Source of the DNA: Neocallimastix lanati (nom. inval.)
Lineage: Eukaryota; Neocallimastigomycota; Neocallimastigomycetes; Neocallimastigales; Neocallimastigaceae
Length of the DNA stretch: 57,500 nucleotides
Reading direction: 5' to 3'
Assembly: GCA_016946835.1 (NCBI GenBank)
Contig: JACVTC010000054.1
Coordinates: 887,501 to 945,000 of the forward strand
Shown here in pieces: positions 14,630 to 24,870 of this stretch; position 1 is the stretch's first letter, and every line of letters begins with the position of its first letter. The notes under the pieces are model-generated. The model saw only the letters and a list, made by a program, of their open reading frames with translations, did not search any database and was not told the DNA's origin. The position numbers were made by a program, and so were the translations under genes.

Positions 14630-15479
14630 ATAAAATATTGAGAAAAAAAAAAAAAAAAAAAAAAAGGCAAAAGATGACAATAAACAACAAAAACAAAAAA
14701 AATAAAGTAGTTTTTTTTTTATATATACAGAGTGTATATAAATGCAATCCCTTCCTTCATTGATGTGGCAACGATTATCGCCTAATATTAATTAATTATC
14801 TCTTAAAATCATAATAATATCGATATAGATAATTAAAAAAAAAAAAAAAAAAATACAACATACAGATAATAATAAATACTTTATTATTAAAAAAAAAAAA
14901 AAAAAAAAGGGAAATATTCATATAGATATTATATATTACTGGTTCCTTTTTTTTTTTTTTTTCAACTAATTTTACTTTTATAATAAATAATATTTATATT
15001 TTTATTTATTTTGATTTATTTTCATTTTATTCTATCTACTCTATTATTCTATTCTATTAAACTGTACAAAAAAAAAAAATAAAAAATATATATAATAATA
15101 AAATTTTATAAAAAGCTTTAATTTCTTTTTAATAACCCATAATTATACACTATAATAATAATAATATTTATATTTATAACCCCAAAAATAATTTTTTATA
15201 ATAAATACTACAATTATAATAATTTATTATTTTATTTTATTTTTTATCTTTATAATTTATTTACAATTATTTTTTTTATTTTTTTTTAAAGTATTTTTAT
15301 ATATTTTTTTTAAAAAAAATCATAATTAACGGCTTTCCTTTTTCACCTACCTAATAATATTCATATTAAATAATAAAAATTTACTTTAGTATTTTTATTA
15401 TACTACTATTTTTATTTTACAAAAATTTTTATTTTTTTGTTTATATATTCAGCTAGCTAGTTTATATCCTGAGACATTA

Positions 15480-15710
15480 AGTTTTAACTATTTCAATAAA
15501 TAAAATTACTTCATTCAAAATATAAGCCGACAACATTCAAAATATTAAAGCGCTTGCAACAAAGTACAATCAAGTTAATACCGTAAACATCTTGTCTCAT
15601 ACCCCTCATAAAATAACATTTATTGAAATATTTAAAACTCTCCGTTAATTCTCCTTCAGGTGTTGAAACGGTGAATAAAAGAAAACCTTTTATTCGGTGT
15701 TTCTCCTCCT
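15480..15710. other. Patch with inverted repeat and hairpin
   Basis: Within this low-AT patch, a segment near 15481-15505 containing TATTTCAATAAAT is inverted near 15621-15643 (ATTTATTGAAATA). A separate hairpin at about 15665-15708 pairs GAATAAAAG with CTTTTATTC around a short A-rich loop, extended after an internal loop by GAAAC with GTTTC. It could be a MITE relic or a structured 3'-end RNA element. No coding frame is evident on either strand. Confidence 0.35.
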
Positions 15711-16626
15711 GATATCAAAAAAACAGACGTCTTCATAGAATGGATTTAACTAATTGTCATCATTAAGATAAAAAAAAACTTTTTTTTTCTTTTTATTAAA
15801 ATAATAAAATATTTTACCTATATAAATATTAAATACAAACAATTAGATATTAGTTATTTATTTACTTATATGTTATTTTATTTTATTTTTTTAATGAAAT
15901 AAAAAAAAATATTTTTATTAATTATTTTGATCAGAACAAATTTTCCACATTATTTTTTCAGTCAGGGATAACTTTAAATAGGTACTAGGTACCAGTCATC
16001 ATATAAATAATTATTAAAAATATATTTTATATATGTATATTTCTAATTTAAAACAATTTATTACTATACCTTTTACATAAAAATTAATATAATAAAAACT
16101 TCAGCATTTCAAACTTAAACCCATTTATTAATTAACTTTTATTATTTTATTTTTTCTCAAGATGAGATGAATTTAAAAAAAAAAAATAAAAGAAATTTTA
16201 AATATGAGTTGAATATGATTTTAATTTATGATTGGATATTTTTTTATATTCCAATCATTACAATATATTTTTAAGAATACTTTTATTATTATATAAATAA
16301 GGATAAATATAAATATATTAAATATAAAAATTTCAAAAATACTTTAAATTAAAACTATTCCATATATTTCAATAAAAAATTATTTTAAATTTTATAAAAT
16401 GAAGTAATATTATTTATATATATGTATTATATGTACTATCTGTTGCTGCTATTATTAAAAAAGAATAAAAAATTTTATTATAACTATTTTATTTCATTAT
16501 ATATATTTATTATTCTTATTATTATTCTTATAATTAAATAAATTCTGCCAAATACTGATAAAAATACACAAAATATAGAAATTTTCATATAAGTTAATAA
16601 AAAATTTTCTTAAAATTATTTTTTTT

Positions 16627-16633
<7 letters not shown>

Positions 16634-16684
<51 letters not shown>

Positions 16685-16686
16685 TT
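16634..16686. repeat. (TA)n followed directly by a T run
   Basis: About seventeen TA dinucleotides run straight into about twenty T residues. This compound form recurs through the window (for example 21020-21094, 35072-35139 and 43376-43448). Confidence 0.85.
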
Positions 16687-16804
16687 CACATAATATCAAT
16701 AAATATATATATTTGTAATTAAACATATATTTCTTGTTTTACAAATTATTTTTCACATTTCTTATTCACTAATATAAAAATTGATTATGATGTATTGATT
16801 TTTA

Positions 16805-16841
<37 letters not shown>

Positions 16842-16850
16842 TTTTATTAT

Positions 16851-16898
<48 letters not shown>

Positions 16899-16977
16899 TC
16901 TTTATCATTTTTTTCATTTTTTCATTTTTTCATTTTTTTTTTATTTTTTCATTTTTTCGTTATTATTATTATTATTA

Positions 16978-18957
16978 TTAAATTTTTCCGGAAGTAATTT
17001 GGCCATTTTTGACAACATAATCACCAGGAGATGAAATACTGTAATTATTATTATTATTATTATCCCAATCACCGTTACCATTTGTGAAAACAAAAGTAAG
17101 CTTAGAGGCTTCAATGGAAATGGAATAATAATCATCGTTAAGAGAAGTCATAGAAACACCTGGACTAGTAGTCCAATTACTATTATCAGCTTGATAATGA
17201 ATATAACATGGACTCCATCCTGTGTAATAATAAATAGTAATTGTAGCAGAACTACTACTATCTTCATTATATAAACCTACATAACCATTACTATCATAAA
17301 GACCATTTTGAGTAATAGTGAAACCTGCTTGATTTGATGATGGAATTTGCTCGTTGGTATCCGTGAAGATAACGTAGGCTCCATTATAATCATCATTGAA
17401 GGATATAGAATAAACAGAATTATTAATGTATGTCATAGCTTTGCCTGGCCATGGAGCAAGTTCACTAACTACGGAAGATCTAGTACTATAAATGTAGGAA
17501 TAGATAGTGGAACCCCAAGAAGATGGTTTTTTAAAGTATATTGTTGTAGTAGTAGAAGTTGGAGTTGATGGAATAGTTCCAGATGTCTTTTTATATAAGA
17601 CAGTAACAGAACGAGATAAAAGTGTACCAGTAATAGTTCCATTGGAAACGGTGAAGATATTAGAATCATTTGTTTGATTTTCATATTGACCATCCGCTAA
17701 ATTGGTTTTATAGTTAAGATAAGTATCATCATAGTTGAGATTAATGATTACGAGTCCTTTAGTACCACGTTCAATCATAAGAATTCTTTTACTATCATTA
17801 CCATTTCTTAAATATTCTGATTCACCTTCCATGGCATTACGGAAGAGATTGACAGCAGCAATTTCATCATCTTTATATAAGGCATCCCCTTCATCACCAA
17901 GTCTAGAATATCCAGGGAATCTATTACTACAGGAACCACCACCTCCTACGGGTCTTGATAAGAAAAGAGGAGTAGTGGATGATCTTGCGGCGATAAGAGC
18001 CCAAGATAATTTAATTTGTTCGTTGGTTAACCAGGAAGATACACATTCATCATTAGCATAGGTATCATGAGATTCTACCCAAGTAATTAATTTGCTACTA
18101 CTTACATCAACATTATAATTTAAAATTTTATTAACACTGAAATCATTGTTACTAATAGCATCTCTGACAGTATAACCATATTGAGAAGCTGTAATTCTTA
18201 TATAGTTAGCATAGGCTTTTTCTCTTGAGGCACTATCTTGAAGTATTTCACCATATTGGAATTTGGCACTATTTTGTATAATGGTTGGCCAAAAGTTACC
18301 AGCATAACCAGTATCGTCTGGTAATTCAATATGTTTTGCAGCATCATATCTAAAACCATAGGCACCATCTGCTATTGCATGCTCCAAAAAATTTAAAGAA
18401 AATTGTTGAATGGTAGAGGATTGAGTATTTAAATCATTTAAACCTAGTAAAGCTCTCTGAGTCAATTGGTAACGATTGCTCCAATCACTAATACTTTCAT
18501 AATCTGTATGATAATAATTTGTATTTCTTAAGGAGGAGTCAATAGCATACCAATCACTAGACATATGATTAAGAACAGCATCCACAATAATTTTAATACC
18601 ATAATTATCGGCAGCAGCACATAGGGATTTGAATTCATCTTCAGATCCTAATTGATAATTACCAATATTATAACTTGTAGGTTGATAATGGAAGTACCAA
18701 TTAGAGAAATTTAATGAACCATCATTTCCAATACGACAAGCTTGAATTGGAGAGGTTTGTACGGCAGAATAACCGGCATTTTTGATTTCCGGTAATTTTT
18801 CCTTAATGGTATTGAATGACCAAGCAAAAGCATGAAGAATAGTACCATTTTGAAGAGAATCAGCATGATACTTAACAGTTTCAGCCTTACTAAAACTTAA
18901 ATTACTTAAGGCTAAAACTGAAGCTACTAAAGTTTTTATTTTAATAAGTTTAATCAT
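16978..18957 (-). CDS. Secreted GH13 alpha-amylase with CBM26 and CBM25 modules
   Basis: Intronless gene for 659 residues that hydrolyses internal alpha-1,4 bonds of starch outside the cell. Residues 1-25 form a signal peptide (basic start, hydrophobic core, predicted cut after SKA). The GH13 barrel spans about 28-455 and has all four signature regions: DAVLNH (126-131), GFRYDAAKH with the nucleophile D205, GEILQ with the acid/base E237, and ESHDTY with the transition-state D298. The layout resembles Bacillus AmyE-type subfamily GH13_28. A Thr/Ser/Pro linker (about 458-471) leads to a CBM26-like module (about 472-563), recognised by IYFKKPSSWG and APWPG. A CBM25-like module follows (about 572-655), recognised by IYYYTGWSPCYIHY and NGNGDWDNNN. 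Subfamily, modules and lack of introns suggest transfer from a gut bacterium; GC is visibly far above the flanks. The ATG is the only one giving a complete signal peptide. Confidence 0.95.
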   Translation of the reverse strand: MIKLIKIKTLVASVLALSNLSFSKAETVKYHADSLQNGTILHAFAWSFNTIKEKLPEIKNAGYSAVQTSPIQACRIGNDGSLNFSNWYFHYQPTSYNIGNYQLGSEDEFKSLCAAADNYGIKIIVDAVLNHMSSDWYAIDSSLRNTNYYHTDYESISDWSNRYQLTQRALLGLNDLNTQSSTIQQFSLNFLEHAIADGAYGFRYDAAKHIELPDDTGYAGNFWPTIIQNSAKFQYGEILQDSASREKAYANYIRITASQYGYTVRDAISNNDFSVNKILNYNVDVSSSKLITWVESHDTYANDECVSSWLTNEQIKLSWALIAARSSTTPLFLSRPVGGGGSCSNRFPGYSRLGDEGDALYKDDEIAAVNLFRNAMEGESEYLRNGNDSKRILMIERGTKGLVIINLNYDDTYLNYKTNLADGQYENQTNDSNIFTVSNGTITGTLLSRSVTVLYKKTSGTIPSTPTSTTTTIYFKKPSSWGSTIYSYIYSTRSSVVSELAPWPGKAMTYINNSVYSISFNDDYNGAYVIFTDTNEQIPSSNQAGFTITQNGLYDSNGYVGLYNEDSSSSATITIYYYTGWSPCYIHYQADNSNWTTSPGVSMTSLNDDYYSISIEASKLTFVFTNGNGDWDNNNNNNYSISSPGDYVVKNGQITSGKI

Positions 18958-19359
18958 TATTATTATATTTATATATATATTATATATTTTTTATTCTCTT
19001 ATTATTAAAGTTTACTTTTTTGTTTTAAAAAAAAATATTTTCCTCTTAAAAAAAAAAAAATTAAAAGTATTATATTAATAATTATTTTTAAATATATACA
19101 TTAATTTGGTAAAAAAAAAAAAAAATTATTTATTAAATTCAATTTAATAAATATTATATATAAAATTAAAAGTCAATTTAATTATTATATAGTTTAAATA
19201 TTTTTTTTTTTTTTTTTTTTTTGTAATAATAATTAAAAATTTCAATTAATTATATAATTAATAACTTTTTTTATTAATTAAAAATTAAAGTTCAAAATTT
19301 TTAATGATTTGAAAAAAAAAAAAAAAAAACTTTAGGAAAAAAGATAACTTTTATATTGA

Positions 19360-19390
<31 letters not shown>

Positions 19391-20661
19391 TTTTTTTTTT
19401 TTATTATTTTTTTTTTTTTTTATATATACAAATATACTTTTATATAAAAATTAATATTATACATATATGAATATAATTAAATTTATTTGTAGTTCATGAA
19501 AATTCTAAATTAAAAAATAAAGATTATATATTAAATTATTATTATTATTATTTATTCTATAGCTTAGGCAATTTATTTTCAAATGATATAAAATATAAAA
19601 TGAAAATTTATTATTTGTGCTATTGTTAATAAGAAACATATGAACCTTTTCATAATTTATTAATAAATTACTACTAAAAAAGAAGGATTAATAAATGTAT
19701 ATTAATAATGTTATATTATTTTTCTATGATATTTTGTAAATCTTTTTATGTATTAAATTTTATATTTTATTTTAATGTAATTTTTTTAAATATTATTAAA
19801 TAAAGTTTATTCCAAGTAAAAAAAAAAAAAATTATTAATATTTAATAATTAAATTTGCATAATTTCTTTATTTTAATAATTTAATTTTTTTTTTTTTTAA
19901 AATAAATAATATTTTAATTATTTTTAAATATAAAATTATATTAAAAATTTAAAAATTAATTTTTATTAAATAATCATTATAAAAAATAAGTAATATTAAA
20001 TAATAATAATTTTTATTATAATATAAAGTTTATTTCATAAAAAGGTGGTACAAATATTTTGACTATAATTATTTTAATTATTTATTGTGATAATATTATA
20101 TATATTATTTATTATGAAATTATTAATAAATTTTATTTAATAATAATGATAATATTTAATAATCATTAAAATAATAATAATTTTCTATCCAAAATTTATG
20201 TATATTTAAATAGATTTAGTATCATTAATAAAATATCATAGTATTTTATTATTAAATAAAAAATATTAAAGATATTATATATATTTTTTTCCATTTCAAG
20301 TTTTAAATATATAAATACTATAATGCATAATTAGATGATTATAAATAAATTTATACTCAGAATCTAACTAACAATTATAAAATTTATTAGTGATGAGTAA
20401 TTGATTTTTTTTTTTTTTTTTTTTTTTATATTATACAATGATGAATAATGCATAAAATTAATTTTCCAAATATTAATTTTTTTTATTAACAAAAAAAAAA
20501 AAAAAAAAAAAAATAAGCCCCTTAATTTCATATTTAATTTGTATTCTTCATCTTTTAAAATTAAAAAACGTTGTATACGTGCTTTTCTTTAATACTGTTA
20601 TTTATAATATAATCATTTTTTATTACAAAATAAATTTTTAATTTCATTATGTATGGTTATA

Positions 20662-20693
<32 letters not shown>

Positions 20694-21015
20694 AAAAATG
20701 TATTTATTAGGAAGATTCATCATTAAATATAATGATAATGATAAGTAATGAAAACTAATTCTAAATATGATAATTAAAAATAAATAAAAATTGACTAAAA
20801 ATATATATATATTTTTCTTTATAATACTATTGTATATACTTTTATTGTTTCATTTTTTAATTATCCTGAAAAGAATTATATATATATATATATATAATAT
20901 TAATTTAAAATTGTTGATTAAATAATATTATTAAAGTGATATTAATTTAATTTCATAATTATTAATAATATCATATTGAATAATAAAAATTATGAGTTTT
21001 TAAATAATTAAATTG

Positions 21016-21095
<80 letters not shown>

Positions 21096-22182
21096 TATTA
21101 AAAATATACTGTTTTATTCAACATTGTTAATTTAAGAAATAATACGGTTGAATTATGGGTTAAATAAAAATTTATTTAAATAATAATTGAGGATTAGCTA
21201 AATATCATATTTATAATAGTTAAATAAGTTATTTTATAAATTTAATATTATTCAATTTTATTTGTACATCTTTCATATAATTCTATTTTAATAAGTTTAA
21301 AATGCTAATATATATATATGGTTTTATGTAAAGTTCTAAAATGTATTTTTTTTTTAATTTATTTATTAATATTTCTATAAATTGATTTTTATTTTTTTTG
21401 TTTTAATAAATAAAAATATATAAGAAAAAGAAAAGTAAATGAAAAACAAAATATTTAGTTATATAAAATAAAATAAAATATAATATATTAATTTATTATA
21501 TGAAACTCTACCATAATATCGTCATCTATTTGATTAGAGTGATAAAATTATTAAATTTAAAATACTTTTTTTATATTTTTATTTACTTAATAAATTATTA
21601 TATAAAAATATAAACTTTAAATCATTCTTTTAAAATAAATATAATAATTTTATTTTTTTATATTCATATTTTTTTTCTTTTAAAATAACACTATTACTAA
21701 TTTTGTTAAATTAAATATCTAACCAATAATAACATTGTGGTTGTTACTAACGTTTAATTACATTATAATTTAATCTCACATTCTTATCAATTAATATATT
21801 TTTTTTATTAAACAAATGAAATTAAAAAAAAAAAAAAAAAAAAAAAAATAAATAAATTAAAATTTATTAAGTTGTAAAATTCTATTTTTTTTTTTTTTTT
21901 TTAACATTATTTGTAAAAATATTATTATAGTGTTAAATAACAATTATTAATGCATAAAATTATAAAAAAAATGAATAAAGATATTATTATAAATATATAA
22001 ATAAATATAATTTATTAAAAATTTTAAACAAATGAAATAAAGCAAAATACAAGTCCATTTATAATTAGAACCGTGACTTTATGCAGTTACAGTATAGAAT
22101 AAATATTTCGTTAAATATTTAATATATAAATTTACTTATGCACTAATTTTTAATTATACTCAATTTATATTTCATTATATAA

Positions 22183-22233
<51 letters not shown>

Positions 22234-22524
22234 TTATTACGAAATTTAAAAATAAAACTATAATTATTTTTTTTTTTTAAAAAAAATACTAAATATAGAA
22301 AAAAAAAATAAGTTATAAAAGAAAATTTAATTATTAATAAATATTTTAATAAAATTATTTAAAATTAAGAATAAAATGATATATATAAAAAGTTTATAAA
22401 TAATTAATAATTAATAATATATGTAAAAATGTTAATATTTAATATTAAAAAAGATCAATGATATAATTATATATACATAATGTATAATACAAAAAATAAA
22501 TATAATAATGTAAAGGTTTTTTAG
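18958..22524. other. Gene-free spacer upstream of the amylase
   Basis: No gene is seen. The part next to 18957 is the amylase 5' flank (minus strand), A/T-only with no distinguishable TATA box. Long T or A runs occur at 19201-19222, 20405-20427, 20491-20512, 21054-21094 and 22187-22228, several preceded by (TA)n. One small patch near 22060-22110 is less AT-rich but shows no frame. Confidence 0.6.
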
Positions 22525-23100
22525 AGATAATTGGAACTGGAAAAATTGAGAAATCAAAAGAATTTTTCAATGAAAATAATATTTCTTTGGATATAAATGA
22601 AAAAGGCAAAGATGAATGTTATCTTTTTTTAAATACTGTCATATGAATATTGTTAAAATGGCTAAATTACTGATTGATTATGCCAATGAAAATAAATTTA
22701 TTTTGGAAATAAATGACAAAAATGATAAAGGATGGTATCCACTTTTAAAAGCCATATATAATGATAATTTTGGAATGATTAAATTACCAATAGATTACGT
22801 TAATAAAAATAAATTAATTTTAGAAATAAATGAAAAGGATAATGATGGATATAATCCACTTTTAAAATCTGTTGAAAACGATAATATTGAAATAATTGAA
22901 TTATTACTAAAATATTCCATTAAAAGTAAAAATACTTTGAAAATAAATGAAAAAGAGAGTTACGAATATTATTCACTTTTAAGAGCTATTAATAATAATA
23001 ATACTGAAATAGTTAACTTATTAATAGATTATGCCAATATAAGCAACGTATTTCTAGAAATAAATGAAAAAGATAAAACTGGAAATTATCCACTTTTTAA

Positions 23101-23273
23101 GAGCTATTGATAATGATAATAATGAAATGGTTAACTTATTAATAGATTATGCCAATATAAGTAACGTATTTCTAGAAATAAATGAAAAAGATAAAACTGG
23201 AAATTATCCACTTTTTAAGAGCTATTGATAATGATAATAATGAAATGGTTAAATTATTAATAGATTATGCCAA
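23101..23273 (+). repeat. Tandem duplicate of an ankyrin unit
   Basis: The block starting GAGCTATTGATAATGATAAT at 23101 recurs at 23219, a period of 118 bases. The preceding regular units have a period of 117 (CCACTTTTAAAA at 22739 and at 22856). Both the parent unit and the copy end in CCACTTTTTAAGAG with five T residues, so the extra T came before the duplication. Confidence 0.85.
23259..23273 (+). repeat. Left target-site duplication of the SINE-like element
   Basis: AATAGATTATGCCAA, repeated exactly at 24236-24250. In the ankyrin frame it encodes part of LIDYAN and occurs once in uninterrupted units. Confidence 0.92.
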
Positions 23274-23330
23274 GTTGAACCAGGTTCTATCCTGGTTGTT
23301 AGTTCGCGGACTGTCATACATAAGGCTCCT

Positions 23331-23341
23331 GGTTCGACCCC
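23331..23341 (+). promoter_or_regulatory. Pol III internal promoter B box
   Basis: GGTTCGACCCC fits the GGTTCGANNCC B-box consensus exactly. It lies 57 bases from the element's 5' end, about 20 bases downstream of the A-box-like segment, the geometry of a tRNA-derived head. The second copy has the variant AGTTCGATCCC. Confidence 0.75.
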
Positions 23342-23419
23342 GCCCTTTGACCATTTTCCGGTTTTTCCTGAACAAAAGGTTTTACTGTAGATGGTGGTTA
23401 GGGTTTCTGTTTACAGGTA

Positions 23420-23428
23420 AGTATATCC
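23420..23428 (+). repeat. Left 9-bp target duplication of the foldback element
   Basis: AGTATATCC, repeated exactly at 23781-23789. The homologous unoccupied site in the other SINE-like copy (minus strand, about 25735-25745) reads AGTATTTCC once. Confidence 0.92.
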
Positions 23429-23780
23429 GGGAGAGTTGCATTTCCCCAAATTGCATTTCGCCATGTTGCATTTCGCCAAGTGGCGTAGTATTAAAATGTT
23501 GCAATTCCCCAAGTTGCTTTTCGCCAGGTTGCATTTCGACAAGTAGAGTATTGATATAAATAAATGAATAAATAAATAAATATTAATTCAAAATATATTT
23601 TTTTTTAAAATTGTTTTTATGCGATATTAATGATAATTAATTTTATTTATTGATTTATTTATTTATTTAATAATTTTCAATTTGGCGAAATGTCACATTT
23701 TTTTAATACGCCACATGCTTTCAAAAAAATTGGCGAAATGCAATCTGGCGAAATGCAATTTGGCGAAATGCCCCACACCC
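23429..23780. mobile_element. 352-bp foldback transposon with 15-bp iterated arms
   Basis: The two arms are inverted repeats of each other built from a 15-bp unit, consensus TTGCATTTCGCCAAG. In the left arm units start at 23436, 23451 and 23466; after a spacer containing TGGCGTAGTATTAAAATG they resume at 23499, 23514 and 23529. The right arm carries the inverse GGCGAAATGCAA units (about 23683-23775) and the inverse of the same spacer, with GGCGTATTAAAAAAATG on the minus strand. Ends begin GGG on both sides (GGGAGAG and GGGTGTG). The centre is A/T simple sequence without a frame. A 9-bp target duplication and long repetitive arms fit a non-autonomous foldback or Mutator-like element; the family is inferred. 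Confidence 0.85.
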
Positions 23781-23789
23781 AGTATATCC
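23781..23789 (+). repeat. Right 9-bp target duplication of the foldback element
   Basis: AGTATATCC, identical to 23420-23428. After it the SINE-like sequence resumes (CCCTTATATATAG), matching the other copy. Confidence 0.92.
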
Positions 23790-24235
23790 CCCTTATATAT
23801 AGTATTCTTAAATTCCGGAGTAATATAGACTAGATACTGTCCTAACAGTGGGCATGAGAGGGTTGCGCTAGTAACTGTCATTAATATTCTTACGAGGGAA
23901 TTCCTAGCATATGGGTTCATATGCACGTAGCTAAACTACGAATAATCAATCTGCTAACTAAATATTATTACCAAGTGGGCTACCACGTAACTTAATTGGG
24001 TTTTGGGTTACTCTAGCCTCGCTTCTAGGGAGGTAGGCAATGAAAAAGCATTCCGAGAAAAATCGTGCTAGAAAATCTCAGCAATAAAATGTATATTTAA
24101 AGCGCCAATGCTGAATAAACAGTAAGGCTGTCTAGTAGGGACTATTTCCACAAAGTTTTGTGACTACCTTAATATTCCTATGTCTTGAGGGAGGGCATAG
24201 GGAGGTACACACCGGAAATAATTATAAAAAAAAAA

Positions 24236-24250
24236 AATAGATTATGCCAA
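24236..24250 (+). repeat. Right target-site duplication of the SINE-like element
   Basis: AATAGATTATGCCAA directly after the A-rich tail; its first two A residues could also belong to the tail. The ankyrin reading frame resumes here. Confidence 0.9.
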
Positions 24251-24341
24251 TAAAAATCAAATAATTTTTAAAATAAATGAAAAAGATATAATTGGAAAAT
24301 ATCCACTTTTAAAAGCCATTGGCAATGAAAATATTGAATAG

Positions 24342-24870
24342 TTGGTGTTCATAAAGGGTCTGATATCAAAAGTGTAAGTGTAAATGTAGCAGCAAAATAT
24401 AGGGATATTGAATATGCATTGAGAGTATTATATTATAATAAAAATATTTATGGAATTGAAAAAGCTAGAGAATCAGCAATTATCTTTAAATGAGATAAAG
24501 GTATTAAATGATTATGGATTACAATATAGATTATCTTCGGATAAAATAGATAAATTAAAAAAAAAAATTGAAATGAAAGAAAAGGAAAAGGAAATAATTC
24601 TCAATGGATTAAAATTATTAAAAAAACACTATTTTATTGTTCCTTTTCAAAAAAAATATTGTTTTGTAAAACAAATTATTCATGGTACTTTACCATACTA
24701 TCAAAAAAAAAAAAAAAAGAAATAATTATATTTCAAAAAAAGAATATTATTTAGAAAGAATTAAAGTATTAAGTTGGATTCCCATTATTCCTTATAGTGA
24801 AGAAATAAATGAACAAATTGATAATGAGAAATATAATATTGATAGAAAATATATTTTAATTTCATGTTAA
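24342..24870 (+). pseudogene. Frameshifted coding remnant, unknown protein
   Basis: Three coding-like frames follow one another. The first reads GVHKGSDIKSVSVNVAAKYR and continues to a stop near 24510. The second starts with an ATG at 24450 (MELKKLENQQLSLNEIK), is Lys/Glu-rich and ends in a Lys run. The third contains YYLERIKVLSWIPIIPYSEE and stops at 24870. The last two overlap at the A16 run at 24703-24718, where a homopolymer length change would join them. I do not recognise the family. It may be the C-terminal part of the broken ankyrin gene or a neighbouring gene. A sequencing error in the A run cannot be excluded. Confidence 0.5.

Larger units (their letters stand above)
14630..16977. 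other. Spacer between convergent genes
   Basis: Lies 3' of both the SNAPIN-like gene and the amylase. It is mostly A/T runs, with a (TA)n-T run at 16634-16686 and a 41-base T run at 16853-16893. Two patches of higher complexity stand out: 14725-14790 and 15450-15765. The latter contains a hairpin and an inverted repeat (listed separately). I see no exon in either. Confidence 0.55.
23274..24235 (+). mobile_element. tRNA-derived SINE-like retroposon, copy 1
   Basis: Bounded by a perfect 15-bp target duplication and ending in an A-rich tail (24223-24235), the signature of poly(A)-primed retroposition. The head carries a perfect Pol III B box, GGTTCGACCCC (23331-23341). An A-box-like TAGTTCGCGG lies at 23301-23310, and an anticodon-loop-like CTGTCAT (GTC, Asp) at 23311-23317. 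The first bases form a 7-bp hairpin, AACCAGG with CCTGGTT, around TTCTAT. The body contains GGTGGTTAGGGTTTC and, near the 3' end, GTGACTACCTTAATATTCC and AGGTACACACCGGAAAT, all shared with the inverted copy at 25556-25825. A 352-bp foldback element plus a 9-bp duplication is inserted in it. Without that insert this copy is about 600 bp, with roughly 300 bp (about 23850-24140) that copy 2 lacks. No coding frame is seen. Confidence 0.85.
22525..24341 (+). pseudogene. Ankyrin-repeat gene broken by frameshifts and a nested insertion
   Basis: About seven ankyrin-like units of 39 residues can be read, with consensus G-x-Y-P-L-L-K-A-I-x-N-x-N-x-E-x-V-K-L-L-I-D-Y-A-N and then LEINEKD. Lesions are visible in order. 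A T7 run near 22623 shifts frame between the first unit (frame through 22610) and the second. A T5 run at 23092-23096 replaces the T4 of intact units and shifts frame. The following unit is a near-identical copy with a 118-base period instead of the regular 117, and carries the same extra T. At 23274 a SINE-like retroposon enters within LIDYAN. Beyond the insertion, 24251-24338 continues in frame with NKNQIIFKINEKD and PLLKAIGNENIE, then stops at 24339. Ankyrin repeats mediate protein binding; no partner can be named. No ATG upstream of the first unit is evident, so an earlier exon may be missing. Confidence 0.8.

Noticed and set aside
16853-16893. 41-base T run just 3' of the amylase, read as the poly(A) tail of a retrocopy
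   Set aside because: Runs of this length occur throughout the window, there is no target duplication, and a bacterial origin already explains the lack of introns.
17347-18061. Frames on the strand opposite the amylase
   Set aside because: They lie wholly inside the strongly supported GH13 gene and have no domain of their own.
23436-23543. CRISPR-like array of short direct repeats
   Set aside because: The 15-bp units abut without unique spacers, are mirrored in inverted form in the right arm, and lie in a eukaryotic locus; they are arms of the foldback element.
23693-23926. Minus-strand open frame across the foldback right arm and SINE body
   Set aside because: It spans the boundary of two transposons and cannot predate the insertion; no domain is seen.
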